Positions 35,828-46,894 of a stretch of 64,000 nt of DNA are shown piece after piece. The DNA comes from Silene conica. Taxonomy: Eukaryota > Streptophyta > Magnoliopsida > Caryophyllales > Caryophyllaceae. The notes beneath the pieces were generated by a model. It was not told the DNA's origin and searched no databases. It saw only the letters and a program-made list of their open reading frames with translations. How positions within the stretch are numbered: the stretch's first letter is position 1; each line of letters opens with the position of its first letter. The stretch lies in contig CM055318.2 of assembly GCA_029255685.2 (NCBI GenBank), forward strand, positions 13,955,001 through 14,019,000, read 5' to 3'. The translations under genes were made by a program, and so were the position numbers.

Positions 35828-36210
35828 GGGTTGGGATCCGGTGAGAACCACCTTACGATGAGAACCTTGTGAGAACTCTACCTTACGGACTTTTTAAAAA
35901 AAAAATTAATAACATAATTTGATTCGGCATGGCATTTTATGGCTAGAGAACATATTTCTTGGTCTAGAAAATAAATACTAGTGACGAAAATCAAGGTAAG
36001 ATACGTTTTATTAATTTGCATGCACCTACTATCTATTTTTTCGTATCTATCATTTTTCCGCCACTAGTATTTATTTTTTAGACCAAGAAATATGTTCTCT
36101 GGCCATAAAATTCCATGCCGAATCCAATTATGTCATTAATTTTTTTAAAAAAATCCGTAAGGAAGAGTTCTCACCGGTTCTCATTGTAAGGTGGTTCTCA
36201 CCGGATCCCA

Positions 36211-36214
<4 letters not shown>
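35828..36214. mobile_element. (TA)n-flanked foldback element M4
   Basis: Same foldback structure as M3, with perfect outer ends GGGATCCGGTGAGAACCACC and its inverse GGTGGTTCTCACCGGATCCC. Confidence 0.75.

Positions 36215-36254
<40 letters not shown>
36215..36254. repeat. (TA)n microsatellite
   Basis: TA tract ending the first element train. It is followed by GGGAGTTATAATCAATTTAC, an inverted copy of the right end of X1 near 33044-33062. Confidence 0.9.
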
Positions 36255-36257
<3 letters not shown>

Positions 36258-36767
36258 GAGTTATAATCAATTTACCCAATACAAAATGATATTAGTCTAA
36301 TTTTTATATAAAACCATTTTCATTACATAGAAAATACGGTCAAATAGGCGTATACATCCAGATTTATATGTGCACTGTGCATCTAATACCAATCTAATTG
36401 AGCTTATATGCAATTTTTTTTGAGTTTTTAACCATTTTTTCTTGCACTATAATTTTTTAGTGTTAAAATTAAAATCTTTGGATTTTATATGTATTATTTG
36501 TTAGTTTTAATATAATGTTTTGAGTTACAATTTTTTTATAAAGAGGTTCAGATTCTTTTCAATAAAACTCGTAAAATATATGTATAAACTCTAATTCTTT
36601 GTTAGGAAACTCGAACACTATACTAACAGATGTATAGATCCGATTGTATAATCTTTAATTTGAAAATACGTAATAAAAAACAAACTACGATTAATTCGTT
36701 GAATTGTTAAGGTGCATACATGGACCTCAATTAATGTAGTTTCAATGAGTTTCATGAGGCTCAAGGA
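36255..36767. other. AT-rich intergenic DNA before the copia element
   Basis: The first ~25 bp match the end of X1 in inverse orientation and may begin another TIR element. The rest shows no gene or clear repeat. Confidence 0.4.
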
Positions 36768-36772
36768 TTATC

Positions 36773-37013
36773 TAATGAGTAATTATCTACATAATTGATA
36801 CCCATATCAATTATGATATTACGTAAATATTTTAGCATAACTAGTTTGAGTAACATATTATTAGTTGGCTAATATTTAGGAGTAGAGTCCTCATAATGAG
36901 ATTCGATATCAGAATCATATCTTTGTAAAGTTGTATATAAGATCATCTTCTTGTACGTTTCCTATTCATTCTGAATTCAATAATCTTTTCCATCTCTTGT
37001 TCTTTGTTCTTCA
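36773..37013 (+). repeat. 5' LTR of the copia element
   Basis: Begins TAATGAGTAATTATC and ends TTGTTCTTCA. Preceded by the TTATC target duplication. Confidence 0.88.
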
Positions 37014-37025
37014 TGGCATCAGAGC
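37014..37025 (+). promoter_or_regulatory. Primer binding site of the copia element
   Basis: TGGCATCAGAGC directly after the LTR; one base differs from the usual initiator tRNA-Met complement. Confidence 0.75.
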
Positions 37026-37080
37026 ACCAGTAAGATCCACACAAAAAAAAAACAATCAAATAAAAAAAAAACCATCAACG

Positions 37081-40000
37081 ATGACAAACGGAGATGGAAA
37101 CAAAAACAAAAATAACAAAATCGAACAAATCTTACCTTCATCACCATAGTATTTGCATCCTGGTGATAATCCCGCCCTATCGCTGACTCAAATTATTTTC
37201 AATGGCGGTAATTTCGAGTTGTGGGTTGACGCGATTCGGAACGGTCTTGCCAAAAATAAACTCGGGTTTGTCGAGGGTACCGTAGGGAGGCCGGTGGTGG
37301 TAGAAGGACAGTCTGAAAATTTTGAGGCGGTAGCATGGAGACAATGCAACGCCATGGTTAAAGCTTGGCTACGAAATTCGATCGATACAAAACTCCACCC
37401 TAGTATCGCTTTTTCAGGCACGGTGAGAGACATTTGGGTCGAATTAGAGAGTCGATATTCTAGTGGAAATGCACCAAGAGTTCATCAATTGAAGAGTGAT
37501 CTCATTGGATGCACACAGAAGAAAAATCAGTCGGTAACAGAGTATTATACTCAATTGAAGGCTATATGGGATGCACTTGATAACTATAGCAAAATTCCAC
37601 AGTGTACTTGCGGAGCCGCACCTGCAATTTTAAAAGAACGAGAAGAAGAACGAGTACATCAATTCTTATTGGGACTCGACACAGTATTATATGGTCATGT
37701 CCGTTCACACCTATTAATGTCGGAGGAAGTCTCGTCTTTGAGCAAGGTTTATTCACTGGTCTTACGCGAGGAACGACACAAAGTTGTCACCAAGGTTAGA
37801 GAAGAGGTGCCAAACGCGGCTATGACAACACAGATTGGGAATACTGATCGTAGCCGTGGCAGAGCACCTGTCAATGAGAAAGGAGAAACGTCCGTCATAC
37901 AGTGTACTTATTGCGGAAAGTATTGGCATACTGAAGATAATTGTTGGGACAAACCCGACAATGCAGGTCGTGGAAGAGGTCGCGGTCGTCGTGGCCGTGG
38001 AGGTCAAGGCCGTGCAGGCAACCAGGAGAGGGCAAATGCGGCAGGTGTGCGAGAAGGAGAAAATCATAAAGTAGAATTTACAGCAGATGAAATTTCTCTT
38101 TTATGCAGCATGTTGAATAACAAGAGTGAGAAGGTATCAAAACTTATCAAGCAGGTAAAACAAACTCTGCTTTTGTTAATTGGTTGCTGGATAGTGGCGC
38201 TTCACATCACATGACCGGAAAACGTGAGTTACTTGACGGAATTTGGAAAGGGAAACGATCCACTGTGGGGTTGCCGAATGGGTCACACATAGAGGCTTCT
38301 GAACATGGACGAATAAAATTAAATGACAAATTCGTTCTTAAGGACGTACTCTACGTTCCATCCTTGACTTGTGATCTTATTTCAGTTAAACAATTAATTA
38401 CGGAAAATAATTGCATAGTGACATTTTACACTGATCATTATGTTATACAGGACCAATCTACGAGGATGAAGATTGGCAAGGGTGAGCATTGTGACGGGGT
38501 CTATTATTTCGTGAACGAGCATATGGTGGCACGGACTCAAACAAATGAAGATGCTCGGTTATGGCATAAAAGGCTCGGGCACCCGTCTTCTAGTATTTTA
38601 CCTCTTTTCTCGAATTTACTTGGTATTAATTTGTCTTGGAATTTGGATGATATTTGTGACGCGTGTTGTCGGGCCAAACAAACTCGATCTGTTTTTGCTA
38701 TCAATAATAAACGTAGTACGGAATTGTTTGCTCTCATACATTGCGATATTTGGGGACCTTATCATACCGCTAGTTTAACCGGGGCACACTATTTCCTTAC
38801 TATCGTTGACGACCATAGTCGAGGGGTTTGGATCCACCTAATGCGAGACAAAGGGGAAATGAGTCAATTAATGATAAATTTTTTCAAAATGACCACTAAG
38901 CAATTTGGGAAGGATCGATGTTAAAATTGTGCAAAGCGATAATGGTTTGGAATTTTTATCAGGAATTTTGAAAGATTATTATAATGAACATGGTATGAAA
39001 TTCCAAACTAGCAATACCGACACCCCACAACAAAATGGAAGAGTAGAACGGAAACACCGAACCATCCTTGAAAAAGCTAGGGCTCTCCGTTTTCAAGCCA
39101 ATTTGCCTATTGAATTTTGGGGGGAGTGTGTTTTGACCGCTGCGTATCTGATCAATCGAACACCCACCCGTTTACTCAATGGGATGACTCCTTATGAACT
39201 AATATATGGGGAGGCACCTAGTTACGATAACATTCGTGTTTTCGGAAGCATCTGTTATGCTCACAATAAAGAAAGACCTAAGGATAAATTCAAAGAAAGA
39301 GGCAGACGGTGTGTGTTTTTAGGATACCCGTATAGCAAAAAGGGTTGGAAAGTCTACGATTTGAAGACTAAACAATTGTTTGAATCACACGATATTGTGT
39401 TTTATGAACACGTGTATCCTTTTCCTGGTGATGAAATACTTCATGAAAAAGAAACCCACGTACACCATGATATACCAATCTTCCTGGAGGATATTACCCA
39501 TACCAGTGACACTCATAATTCTGACATTGTCCCACCATCTGCTCCTCGTATCACCGAACAGTCACAGGTACCAGAAATTGCAGTAGAAATAAATGCTACT
39601 GATAACAGCGGTAATGCATCTGAAACTGATGCGGCAGGCGTACGCGAAACAGAGGTTTCAGGGGTCAGTAACACGGGTACCAATGAGAGTCTTATGGGTC
39701 GTGGAGCAAGGACCAAATTCGCACCGCATTGGAAGAATGATTTTGTCTGCCAGTCCACACGAATAATAGACCAGGCCCTTACGTCCAATGCTCAGTCATG
39801 CCAACCATCATCTAAGAAGAAAGGTACTCGTTATCCACTGTGTAATTATGTCACTACCGATTATTTTTCTAACGATCACAGGTGTTTTTTGGCCAAAATT
39901 GACGCTATCAAGGAGCCTCGAAATTACAATGATGCCGCCAAATCTAGCGAATGGAGGAAAGCGATGTTGGCAGAATTCGAAGCCCTTGAGGCTAATGGGA

Positions 40001-41458
40001 CTTGGAAAGTGGTCGATTTGCCAAAAGGCAAGAAGCCCATTGGTTGTCGATGGGTTTATAAAGTAAAATTCAAAGCGGATGGAACACTTGAACAGTATAA
40101 AGCGAGATTAGTGGCTCAAGGGTATACTCAAGTTGAAGGAGTCGACTTCCACGAGACTTTTGCTCCCGTTGCAAATATGACGAGCGTCTGATGCTTGCTT
40201 GTCGTGGCTATTGTGAAAGGGTGGTTAATTGCCCAATTAGATGTCAATAACGCTTTCTTGCACGGAGACTTGGACGAGGAAGTCTATATGAAAATGCCAC
40301 CCGGATTTGGTAAAGAAGGAACGACTAAGGTGTGTAGACTCATGAAGTCCTTATATGGGTTAAAACAAGCCTCAAGAAATTGGTTTGCTAAGCTTTCCGA
40401 GTCTTTGATAAGGTACGGTTTTATCCAATACATATAATAAAGATGACATTTTTGTGGGTTTGCTCATATATGTTGACGATATGATAATTGTGAGCAATAA
40501 TGAAGAAGCTAGTACTTGGCTAAAGTCTTTCTTAGATAGAAAGTTTGACATAAAGGACCTAGGCCGACTCAAATATTTTTTGGGAATTGAAGTCGCCACC
40601 GGAAGTAAGGGATTGTTTCTAAGCCAACGTAAGTACGCTTTAGAAATTATTAATGAAGCCGGGATAGACGGTGCCAAACCGGTGGACACCCCAATTCAAC
40701 CAAACCATAATTTGTCTTTGGCAAATGGTTATGTCCTAAAGGACCCGATGCAATATCGACCCTTGGTAGGTCGTTTAATTTATCTCACTATCACAAGACC
40801 GGACCTTGTTTATGCCGTACATGTCTTGTCCCAATTCGTCCACGCACCACGGAAAGAGCATCTTCAAGCAGTACACCATGTCATCCGCTACATCAAAAGC
40901 AGTCTGGGCCGTGGAATTGTGATAGATAGAGAATGCGATTTTCAGTTACGTGGGTACAGTGACTCGGACTACGCCGCATGTCCCTTGTCACGAAAGTCAA
41001 TTACTGGGTACTTTGTTTCGCTTGGAAAATCGCCGGTCTCATGGAAAGCTCGGAAACAACCCACCGTAGCCAAGTCTACCGCGGAAGCGGAGTATAGTGC
41101 CATGGTTGGCGTAACTAGTGAAGTATTGTGGGTAAAGTCATTTCTTAACTCTCTGGGCATTGATCATTCCAACCCGGTTCAATTATTTTGTGATAACAAG
41201 GCGGCTCTCCAAATTGCTAAAAATCCCGTTTTTCATGATCGGACAAAGCACATAGAAGTGGATTGCCATTTTATCCGTCACCATCTCATGAACAAAACCA
41301 TTGCAACGTCTCATGTCCGTAGCAAGGAACAACTCGCGGATATTTTCACCAAAGCGCTCGGAGGCGAACCGTTTAGCTATTTGCAATCCAAGTTGGGTAT
41401 TGGTTTACCAAGTACTCCAACTCGAGGGGGAGTAATGAGTAATTATCTACATAATTGA
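37081..41458 (+). pseudogene. Degraded copia gag-pol polyprotein
   Basis: The frame opens at 37081 (MTNGDGNKNK) but meets TAG at 37147 just before YLHPGDNPALSLTQI, the usual gag start. Gag ends with one CCHC knuckle (CTYCGKYWHTEDNC, ~37905-37946). A frameshift near 38155 precedes the protease motif WLLDSGASHHMTG. Integrase has LWHKRLGHPS, HCDIWGPY, then a 4-nt insertion near 38922, then VQSDNGLEF and NGRVERKHRTI. RT starts near 39940 (KAMLAEFEALEANGTW); TGA at 40189 replaces an expected Arg codon before [12 protein letters not shown] small deletion near 40428 precedes the catalytic YVDD (40463-40475). RNase H is complete (VAKSTAEAEYSA, LFCDNKAALQIAKNP) and ends at 41458. Conserved motifs remain, so inactivation looks recent. 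Confidence 0.9.
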
Positions 41459-41670
41459 TACCCATATCAATTATGATATTACGTAAATATTTTAGCATAA
41501 CTAGTTTGAGTAACATATTATTAGTTGGCTAATATTTAGTAGTTTCCTAATAATGAGATTCGATATCAGAATCATATCTTTGTAAAGTTGTATATAGGAT
41601 CATCTTCTTGTACGTTTCCTATTCATTCTGAATTCAATAATCTTTTCCATCTCTTGTTCTTTGTTCTTCA
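41433..41670 (+). repeat. 3' LTR of the copia element
   Basis: Differs from the 5' LTR by only a few bases (e.g. TTTAGTAGTTTCCTAA against TTTAGGAGTAGAGTCC). Followed by TTATC. Confidence 0.88.
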
Positions 41671-42277
41671 TTATCAAAGCACATTCTCAATACCGGTTTA
41701 ATGGCTTCCATGGCACTCGTGCAGGCTTCGAAGTGTAAACGGTTTCTTCTTCAGACTGAGGTCTGAATCGCATATCCTCCCTCCAATAACCTTGTAATCG
41801 CAATTAAAATGTATAGATGTTGTGAACTTTGATATAAATAGAAGACTTGCAGTCATCATTTCGTCGGCATGTTTTCAACTTCAAGTACCATCAAAGACAA
41901 CCATCACATGCTCTTCGAACATAGGTCAGACCAACAATAATCAAAATGTCTTGCTTGTGACGGATATTTCCATCACAAGGTAAAAAATGTAATATGTCTC
42001 TCTTACAACTACACAAGTGGAAAGACACAAGTGGAAGAAAACAAAACATTTAATAGCTTCACCTTGTGACGGATAATGCCTCGTCTTCTGTGTGAATTTG
42101 TGAACAATAATTGATATCTTTATATTTATTAGGCATATATTTGAACCTGCATTGAGAGGAAGATTTTAACGGAAATTATCACTGATGGAAGGGAAAGGAG
42201 CACCATATCTATCAAATAACCACTCTGACTCCAAACAATGAACTTAATAAGTTTGATTTATCGGCAAAAGTTTATTA

Positions 42278-42401
42278 TTTCCTCCGTTTTAATCCTTTGT
42301 TTAAATTTAATTAAAATACCTTTAGTAGAGAAAAAATATAATAAACAAAATATTGAAATACAAAGAAAAAATTAATAAACAAATGATTAAAATGAAGGGA
42401 G
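42278..42401. mobile_element. Stowaway-like MITE
   Basis: The left arm CCTCCGTTTTAATCCTTTG and the complement of the right arm, CTCCCTTCATTTTAATCATT, form inverted ends about 124 bp apart, flanked by TA. Confidence 0.65.
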
Positions 42402-42734
42402 TAATTTGAACGGAGCTGCCAACTAAGGTAGCGAATAAAAGATACATAATCAAAAAAATACAAAGTAGTCCATAATACTCACTTCATTCCTCTTTTGTGG
42501 TCAGAAAATTGGGACGTCATTCAAATGGAAGGAGTCTAGACGCCCATTTACAAATGAATGCAATTTGACTATCACTCGGGCAATAATAACATACTCTACG
42601 ATTGTCAATGTTCAGGCCCATTACGCAGCCTCAGGCTTCTCCACTTCGACGAGTGTGGGTCGACATGTACCCGAAGGTGTTGTGTTAGACATTTGAAGGT
42701 AATAATTAACCACAAATTCTTATTGAAACGGACG

Positions 42735-42895
42735 CTATAAGCTAAAGACGGATAATACTCTCTCACACCATACAAGTGGTCGTATCCATGAGATGCTCTA
42801 TTTCCTCTCACTTGCATTTCCACTTACTTTATTCTCATATTCTGAGATGAGTGTATCGGTTTTCAGCTTGTAACGGATATTATCCGTCACAAACA
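42735..42895. repeat. Probable MITE with GACGGATAATA ends
   Basis: AGACGGATAATA at the left and GTAACGGATATTATCCGTCAC at the right give inverted ends of a ~155-bp unit. A related pair lies at 41950-42080. The superfamily was not determined. Confidence 0.4.
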
Positions 42896-43966
42896 ATACT
42901 CTTTGATAATTAACGAGAAAAGCAAAATCACACATTAAAATTTACAATATCAAACATTAAAATTTACAATCACACACATAAATAAATGTACTCTGTATCT
43001 CACAATATAATCTAAAAATAATAATAATAATAATAATAAGTTGTCAACAAAGGAAGAGTTCAATAACAATGAAGGTGTGCTTCTAACATGTAAGCCTTCG
43101 AGGTAATGAGTCTAATGACCCAAAATCCTTGACCTTTAATTTCTACCTCAGAATTCTTTAAAACATTGGCGAGAGATTAATTAATCTTTTCACAAAAATA
43201 TTTGTTATACAATAATTATTACTCAAAAGAATAGCATTTGTTCAAATTCAATGAAATAAAAACTGTAACATTTGAAGATGAATTACTTGTTCATGCTTCC
43301 TGCATCATAAGGCCAAGATATATACTTGTTGTTCAGACTCAAATTATCAATTGACATGAACATGATGAATCAATTAACATATAACATATACTTGCATGCA
43401 TCTCTGTCCTCTATGAATGAATCAATTGGAAAAAAAGGATTGTAATTTGTAACCTACTATAACATAAAATATCAAAACAAATTGAATTAAATATTATGTT
43501 CAAGAAAGCTAGCAAAATCATTTCAATCATATAGATATAGTGCAATGGAATATCATACCGAAACCTTAAATTTAGACATACACTAAATGAAATGAAAATG
43601 AAAATGAAACATACTGTATGAATGATCCAATAAATTGAAATTTAAACTCCATACCGCATGATTTGAATCATCAGATTCGTCATAATTTTTCCTTGTTGTA
43701 TTATGCACAAAATTTTAGGAATCCTAGCATAAATCAATGAAAATAACACATCAATAAAATTCACTATCAAAATCCGAATATGCATTAAAACAGGTAAAAC
43801 CAAACAATATGAACATAAATAGTGCAATGAACTTGAAACTCCATCTACCACTATTTGATTTGTCCTCAATCTTGATAACCAAATGATATCTGAAGGTTTT
43901 TTAACCTTTTTTTATTTTATTTTATTTTTTGAGTGAGATATGTTAAACAGAGAGAAAAAAAAAAAA

Positions 43967-44100
43967 GGCAAGATAGTGGGGAAATAGACGAAGAGGCAGA
44001 GAGGCAACGTTTTAGGGTTTGACATATAGGCAAGAATGCAAGATAGCGGGTAAATAGACGAAGAGGCAGAGAGGCAACGTTTTAGGGTTTGAAATATAGG
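43967..44100. repeat. 64-bp tandem duplication
   Basis: Two copies (43967-44030 and 44037-44100) share AATAGACGAAGAGGCAGAGA and GGCAACGTTTTAGGGTTTGA with few differences. On the minus strand this reads AAACCCTAAAACGTTGCC, which contains a telo-box-like AAACCCTA and could be part of a 5' UTR, but no gene was found to its left. Confidence 0.7.
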
Positions 44101-44665
44101 TTAGATAGGCGGGGAAATCTTAATAAGAGAATGACACGCCGTACAAATAAATGAAATCAAAATGCAATTAGCGTGACTCTTTCCTGGAAATTAAATTGGG
44201 GCGGGGTGTCCAGTATGATGTATAGATAGATAGATTGGGTAGCTCTGCTGAAAACTCAGTAACAAGGATTACAACTCATAAAAATCAAAATAACAAATGA
44301 AAGCAAAGACAATATTGTACCTTGAAGGTCCATTCCACAAAATTGAACAAAACAGGTTACCACACTGGCCGTCTTTTTCTCCCTCTCAGATAGTTCTGGG
44401 TTGGGTCAGAAGGGGAAATATAAGCACAATGCAATACATATTCGGCATCGACTATCATGACTCACGAGTGGACAGTCATCAGAAGAAGAAATGACCCAGA
44501 TAGATGTTTGAGCCGTGGTTAACAGTCATCAGACGATGTTAACAAAGTAGACATGCCTCGTTTCTATGAATCATTGGAACTAGCTAGCACCATTGACACC
44601 ATACATAATGGTGCATTCAATTGTAAGACAAACACGCATCAAAACGGTAATCTACCTGGCAATCT

Positions 44666-45856
44666 TCAAACAGGACGTGCTACTTTGATGTAATCGCTAT
44701 AAAGATCAGGACACTTATCTTTGAATGGTTGGACAAACTTCTCAAAAAAATTAGGCTCGTTGATTGTCAGGCAAGAAACAAAAGCGACTTTAATATTCTT
44801 GAGCTTCTTGTTAGTCACTTTTTGTATCCCCCTCTCCTTCAGACCTTTCCAAACTCTATATCTCGGGATTACTCTCTTCTCCAAGCTATAGGTCAGCACG
44901 TAAGGTACATTTGCTATCACAGAAGGCACGTACCCAGCCTCTTTCGTGAAAAAGTCCAGACCGTTCCTCAACTTAGAATCTGAGACCGCTAAGGCAAATG
45001 GATTTTTCCTAGTTAACGTCAAGACATCCTCGTCACTAAATCCATAGCTCTTATATATTTTCTTCCTCGCATCCAAATTAGCTTCACTCAAACAACCCAA
45101 AGCACAAATTCCATGAAAGAACATCGGTGAAGCACGAGGAATCCCGAGTTTTTCAACCTTAATCAAGATAGGCTCCAACTTCTTTGTACCGTATGATAAA
45201 TACCTAGTTCTCTTCAATGCAAGTAATTTAATCTGATGATCAGATAGCCCATAACTTCGCAACAAAGAAACTACATCAACAAATTCCGTTTTCACATTTG
45301 CTCCGATAAACCAAAACGATTTCTTCAAAGCATTAATCAAAACCTCATTATCATCACCAAAAAATGATTTCAAAATCTCAAATGTAGGAATAATATGATT
45401 ATTCAAACTTCGAAAACAACCAGCAGGATATAGACTAAAAATATCAGCTAAATCCGACTTAGACAAACCCATACCATGTAAAGCTTCAAACTTTGGTTTT
45501 AGGTTATTATCAACTTTACAAGATAAGATTTTGGGTGCCCTCGAAACCAATAGCTTAATCTGGGACTGGGAAAATCCACTAAATTTGAGGAAACCAATAA
45601 CAGAATTAGGGTTTTCAGTAGATTTGAAGGTAGTACTAACCTTTGAAGAAGCAACAAAAGCTTCTTCTTTGGCAAAATCAAGTGAATTTACCAAATAATC
45701 CACCATAGAAATATGGATTTTGGAGGGTTTTGCTGCGACAGTTGTGTGACTTGAAACCCTTTTGAAATTGTGTTCTGGGAAAATGGTTTTAACTCCATTG
45801 AAGCTGAGTTTCAACATTCTGAGACGATTTTCTTTTCCTGGTGGATGTAGTTCCAT
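44666..45856 (-). CDS. mTERF-family protein, predicted organellar
   Basis: Single-exon frame of 396 aa ending with TAA-type stop at 44666. From about residue 80 it consists of mTERF helical repeats, e.g. GFLKFSGFSQSQIKLLVSRA, SLLRSYGLSDHQIKLLAL, YGFSDEDVLTLTRKNPFAL, and EAGYVPSVIANVPYVLTYSL (PF02536 type). Plant mTERF proteins bind nucleic acid in plastids or mitochondria and affect organelle transcription or splicing. The N-terminus is basic and Ser/Thr-rich. Starting at the second Met (residue 14, 45817; MLKLSFNGVKTIF) would give a more typical targeting peptide than the first Met (MELHPPGKENR), so the start is uncertain. Length and lack of introns fit the large plant mTERF group. The specific orthologue cannot be named. 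Confidence 0.92.
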   Translation of the reverse strand: MELHPPGKENRLRMLKLSFNGVKTIFPEHNFKRVSSHTTVAAKPSKIHISMVDYLVNSLDFAKEEAFVASSKVSTTFKSTENPNSVIGFLKFSGFSQSQIKLLVSRAPKILSCKVDNNLKPKFEALHGMGLSKSDLADIFSLYPAGCFRSLNNHIIPTFEILKSFFGDDNEVLINALKKSFWFIGANVKTEFVDVVSLLRSYGLSDHQIKLLALKRTRYLSYGTKKLEPILIKVEKLGIPRASPMFFHGICALGCLSEANLDARKKIYKSYGFSDEDVLTLTRKNPFALAVSDSKLRNGLDFFTKEAGYVPSVIANVPYVLTYSLEKRVIPRYRVWKGLKERGIQKVTNKKLKNIKVAFVSCLTINEPNFFEKFVQPFKDKCPDLYSDYIKVARPV

Positions 45857-46664
45857 TCAAGGGGGTATATCTCTAGTCACGTTTGATTTAAATAGTGATA
45901 TGGTTTAAAAGAATTTTGTAAAATTGTCTTAGTGGCGCAAGGAGGATTTATAATTAGCCTAATACAAGTTTCTTATTTAATTTCACAATTTTAGTTTCTT
46001 TTAAATTAATCACGTTTAACCGAGTTTGTGATCTTTCCACATCAGCAAACTAAAACAAATAAAAAACTGAAATTAACTGAAAACCACCTAATTAACCGCA
46101 TGGAATTAATATAACCGTGTTAATTAATTCTCAAAACCTTAAAAAATCTGTTTTACTCATTGCAGTACCTAAGTCATCGCAACACCCCAGAGAGCAATAA
46201 TAATAATAATTTCTCTTTTTTACATTTTCATGAAATAATATAAACAGTGTCATATGGTGTCTCAATCTCCGTGGTGTAATAATCAATTGCATCCATTAAA
46301 TACAAAATTTGAACAGAAATTGGACGGACACTCTCTCTTTTTTTGTGAAGATACATTAAATACAAAATACCAATAACAACTAATCATCAATCTTTTACCT
46401 TCTCAATGTTGCTCGAAATTCTCAGGGTCATCAACATCTTTTTATTCTCCTCTTTTTTCTTATGATAATCTAATTTTTATAATTTTCTTTTCCATTTTTT
46501 AACTATATCTTAATAACCTTAAAAAAAAAACTGTATCTTAATAGTTTCATTTTTATCTCGTCTTACAATTATTACCCCTCTTAACATTATCATATGTTAT
46601 CTTACAATTATCTCGTATCTCTATATTATCAACAATTTTTTCAAATGTCCTTTTATATACTTTA

Positions 46665-46670
<6 letters not shown>
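45857..46670. other. AT-rich upstream DNA of the mTERF gene
   Basis: No coding signal. It presumably contains the mTERF promoter on the minus strand. It ends at a long (TA)n tract. Confidence 0.4.
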
Positions 46671-46735
<65 letters not shown>

Positions 46736-46775
46736 TATATATATATATATATATATATATATACTTATATATATA
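46671..46775. repeat. (TA)n microsatellite
   Basis: Long TA tract with an ATAAGTATATAT interruption and its inverse ATATACTTATAT, marking the left end of the second element train. Confidence 0.9.
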
Positions 46776-46894
46776 GATTTAGGATCGGGTGAGAACGATT
46801 ATACGGTGCATACGGTGAGAACGAGTCACGTCCGTTAGATTAAAACATAATCAACGGTTAAGAAATACCCACAACCCACATTCTAGATAGATTT

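Larger units (their letters stand above)
36773..41670 (+). mobile_element. Ty1/copia LTR retrotransposon with short, non-canonical TA...CA LTRs
   Basis: LTRs at 36773-37013 and 41433-41670 (about 240 bp, nearly identical) flank a gag-protease-integrase-RT-RNase H order typical of copia. A perfect 5-bp target duplication TTATC (36768-36772 and 41671-41675) fixes the outer ends at TAATGAG and TTCTTCA, i.e. TA...CA instead of TG...CA. A PBS-like TGGCATCAGAGC follows the 5' LTR and a purine tract CGAGGGGGAG precedes the 3' LTR. The coding region carries at least five disabling lesions, so it is non-autonomous now. Confidence 0.92.
41676..44665. other. Intergenic region with small repeats
   Basis: No gene could be supported. 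Contents seen: two inverted pairs around GTGACGGATAT (41950-42080 and 42735-42895) that look like small MITEs; a Stowaway-like MITE at 42278-42401; an (AAT)n run near 43015-43040; and a 64-bp direct duplication at 43967-44100. The 42600-42690 stretch has higher complexity, but its short open frames on both strands match nothing recognisable. Confidence 0.45.

Noticed and set aside
34115-36214. Helitron origin for the (TA)n-linked elements
   Set aside because: They have clear terminal inverted repeats and no CTRR end with a 3' hairpin, so the Helitron structure does not fit.
37147-37149. Programmed stop-codon readthrough between copia leader and gag
   Set aside because: The element carries several other clear lesions, so a simple nonsense mutation is the more economical explanation.
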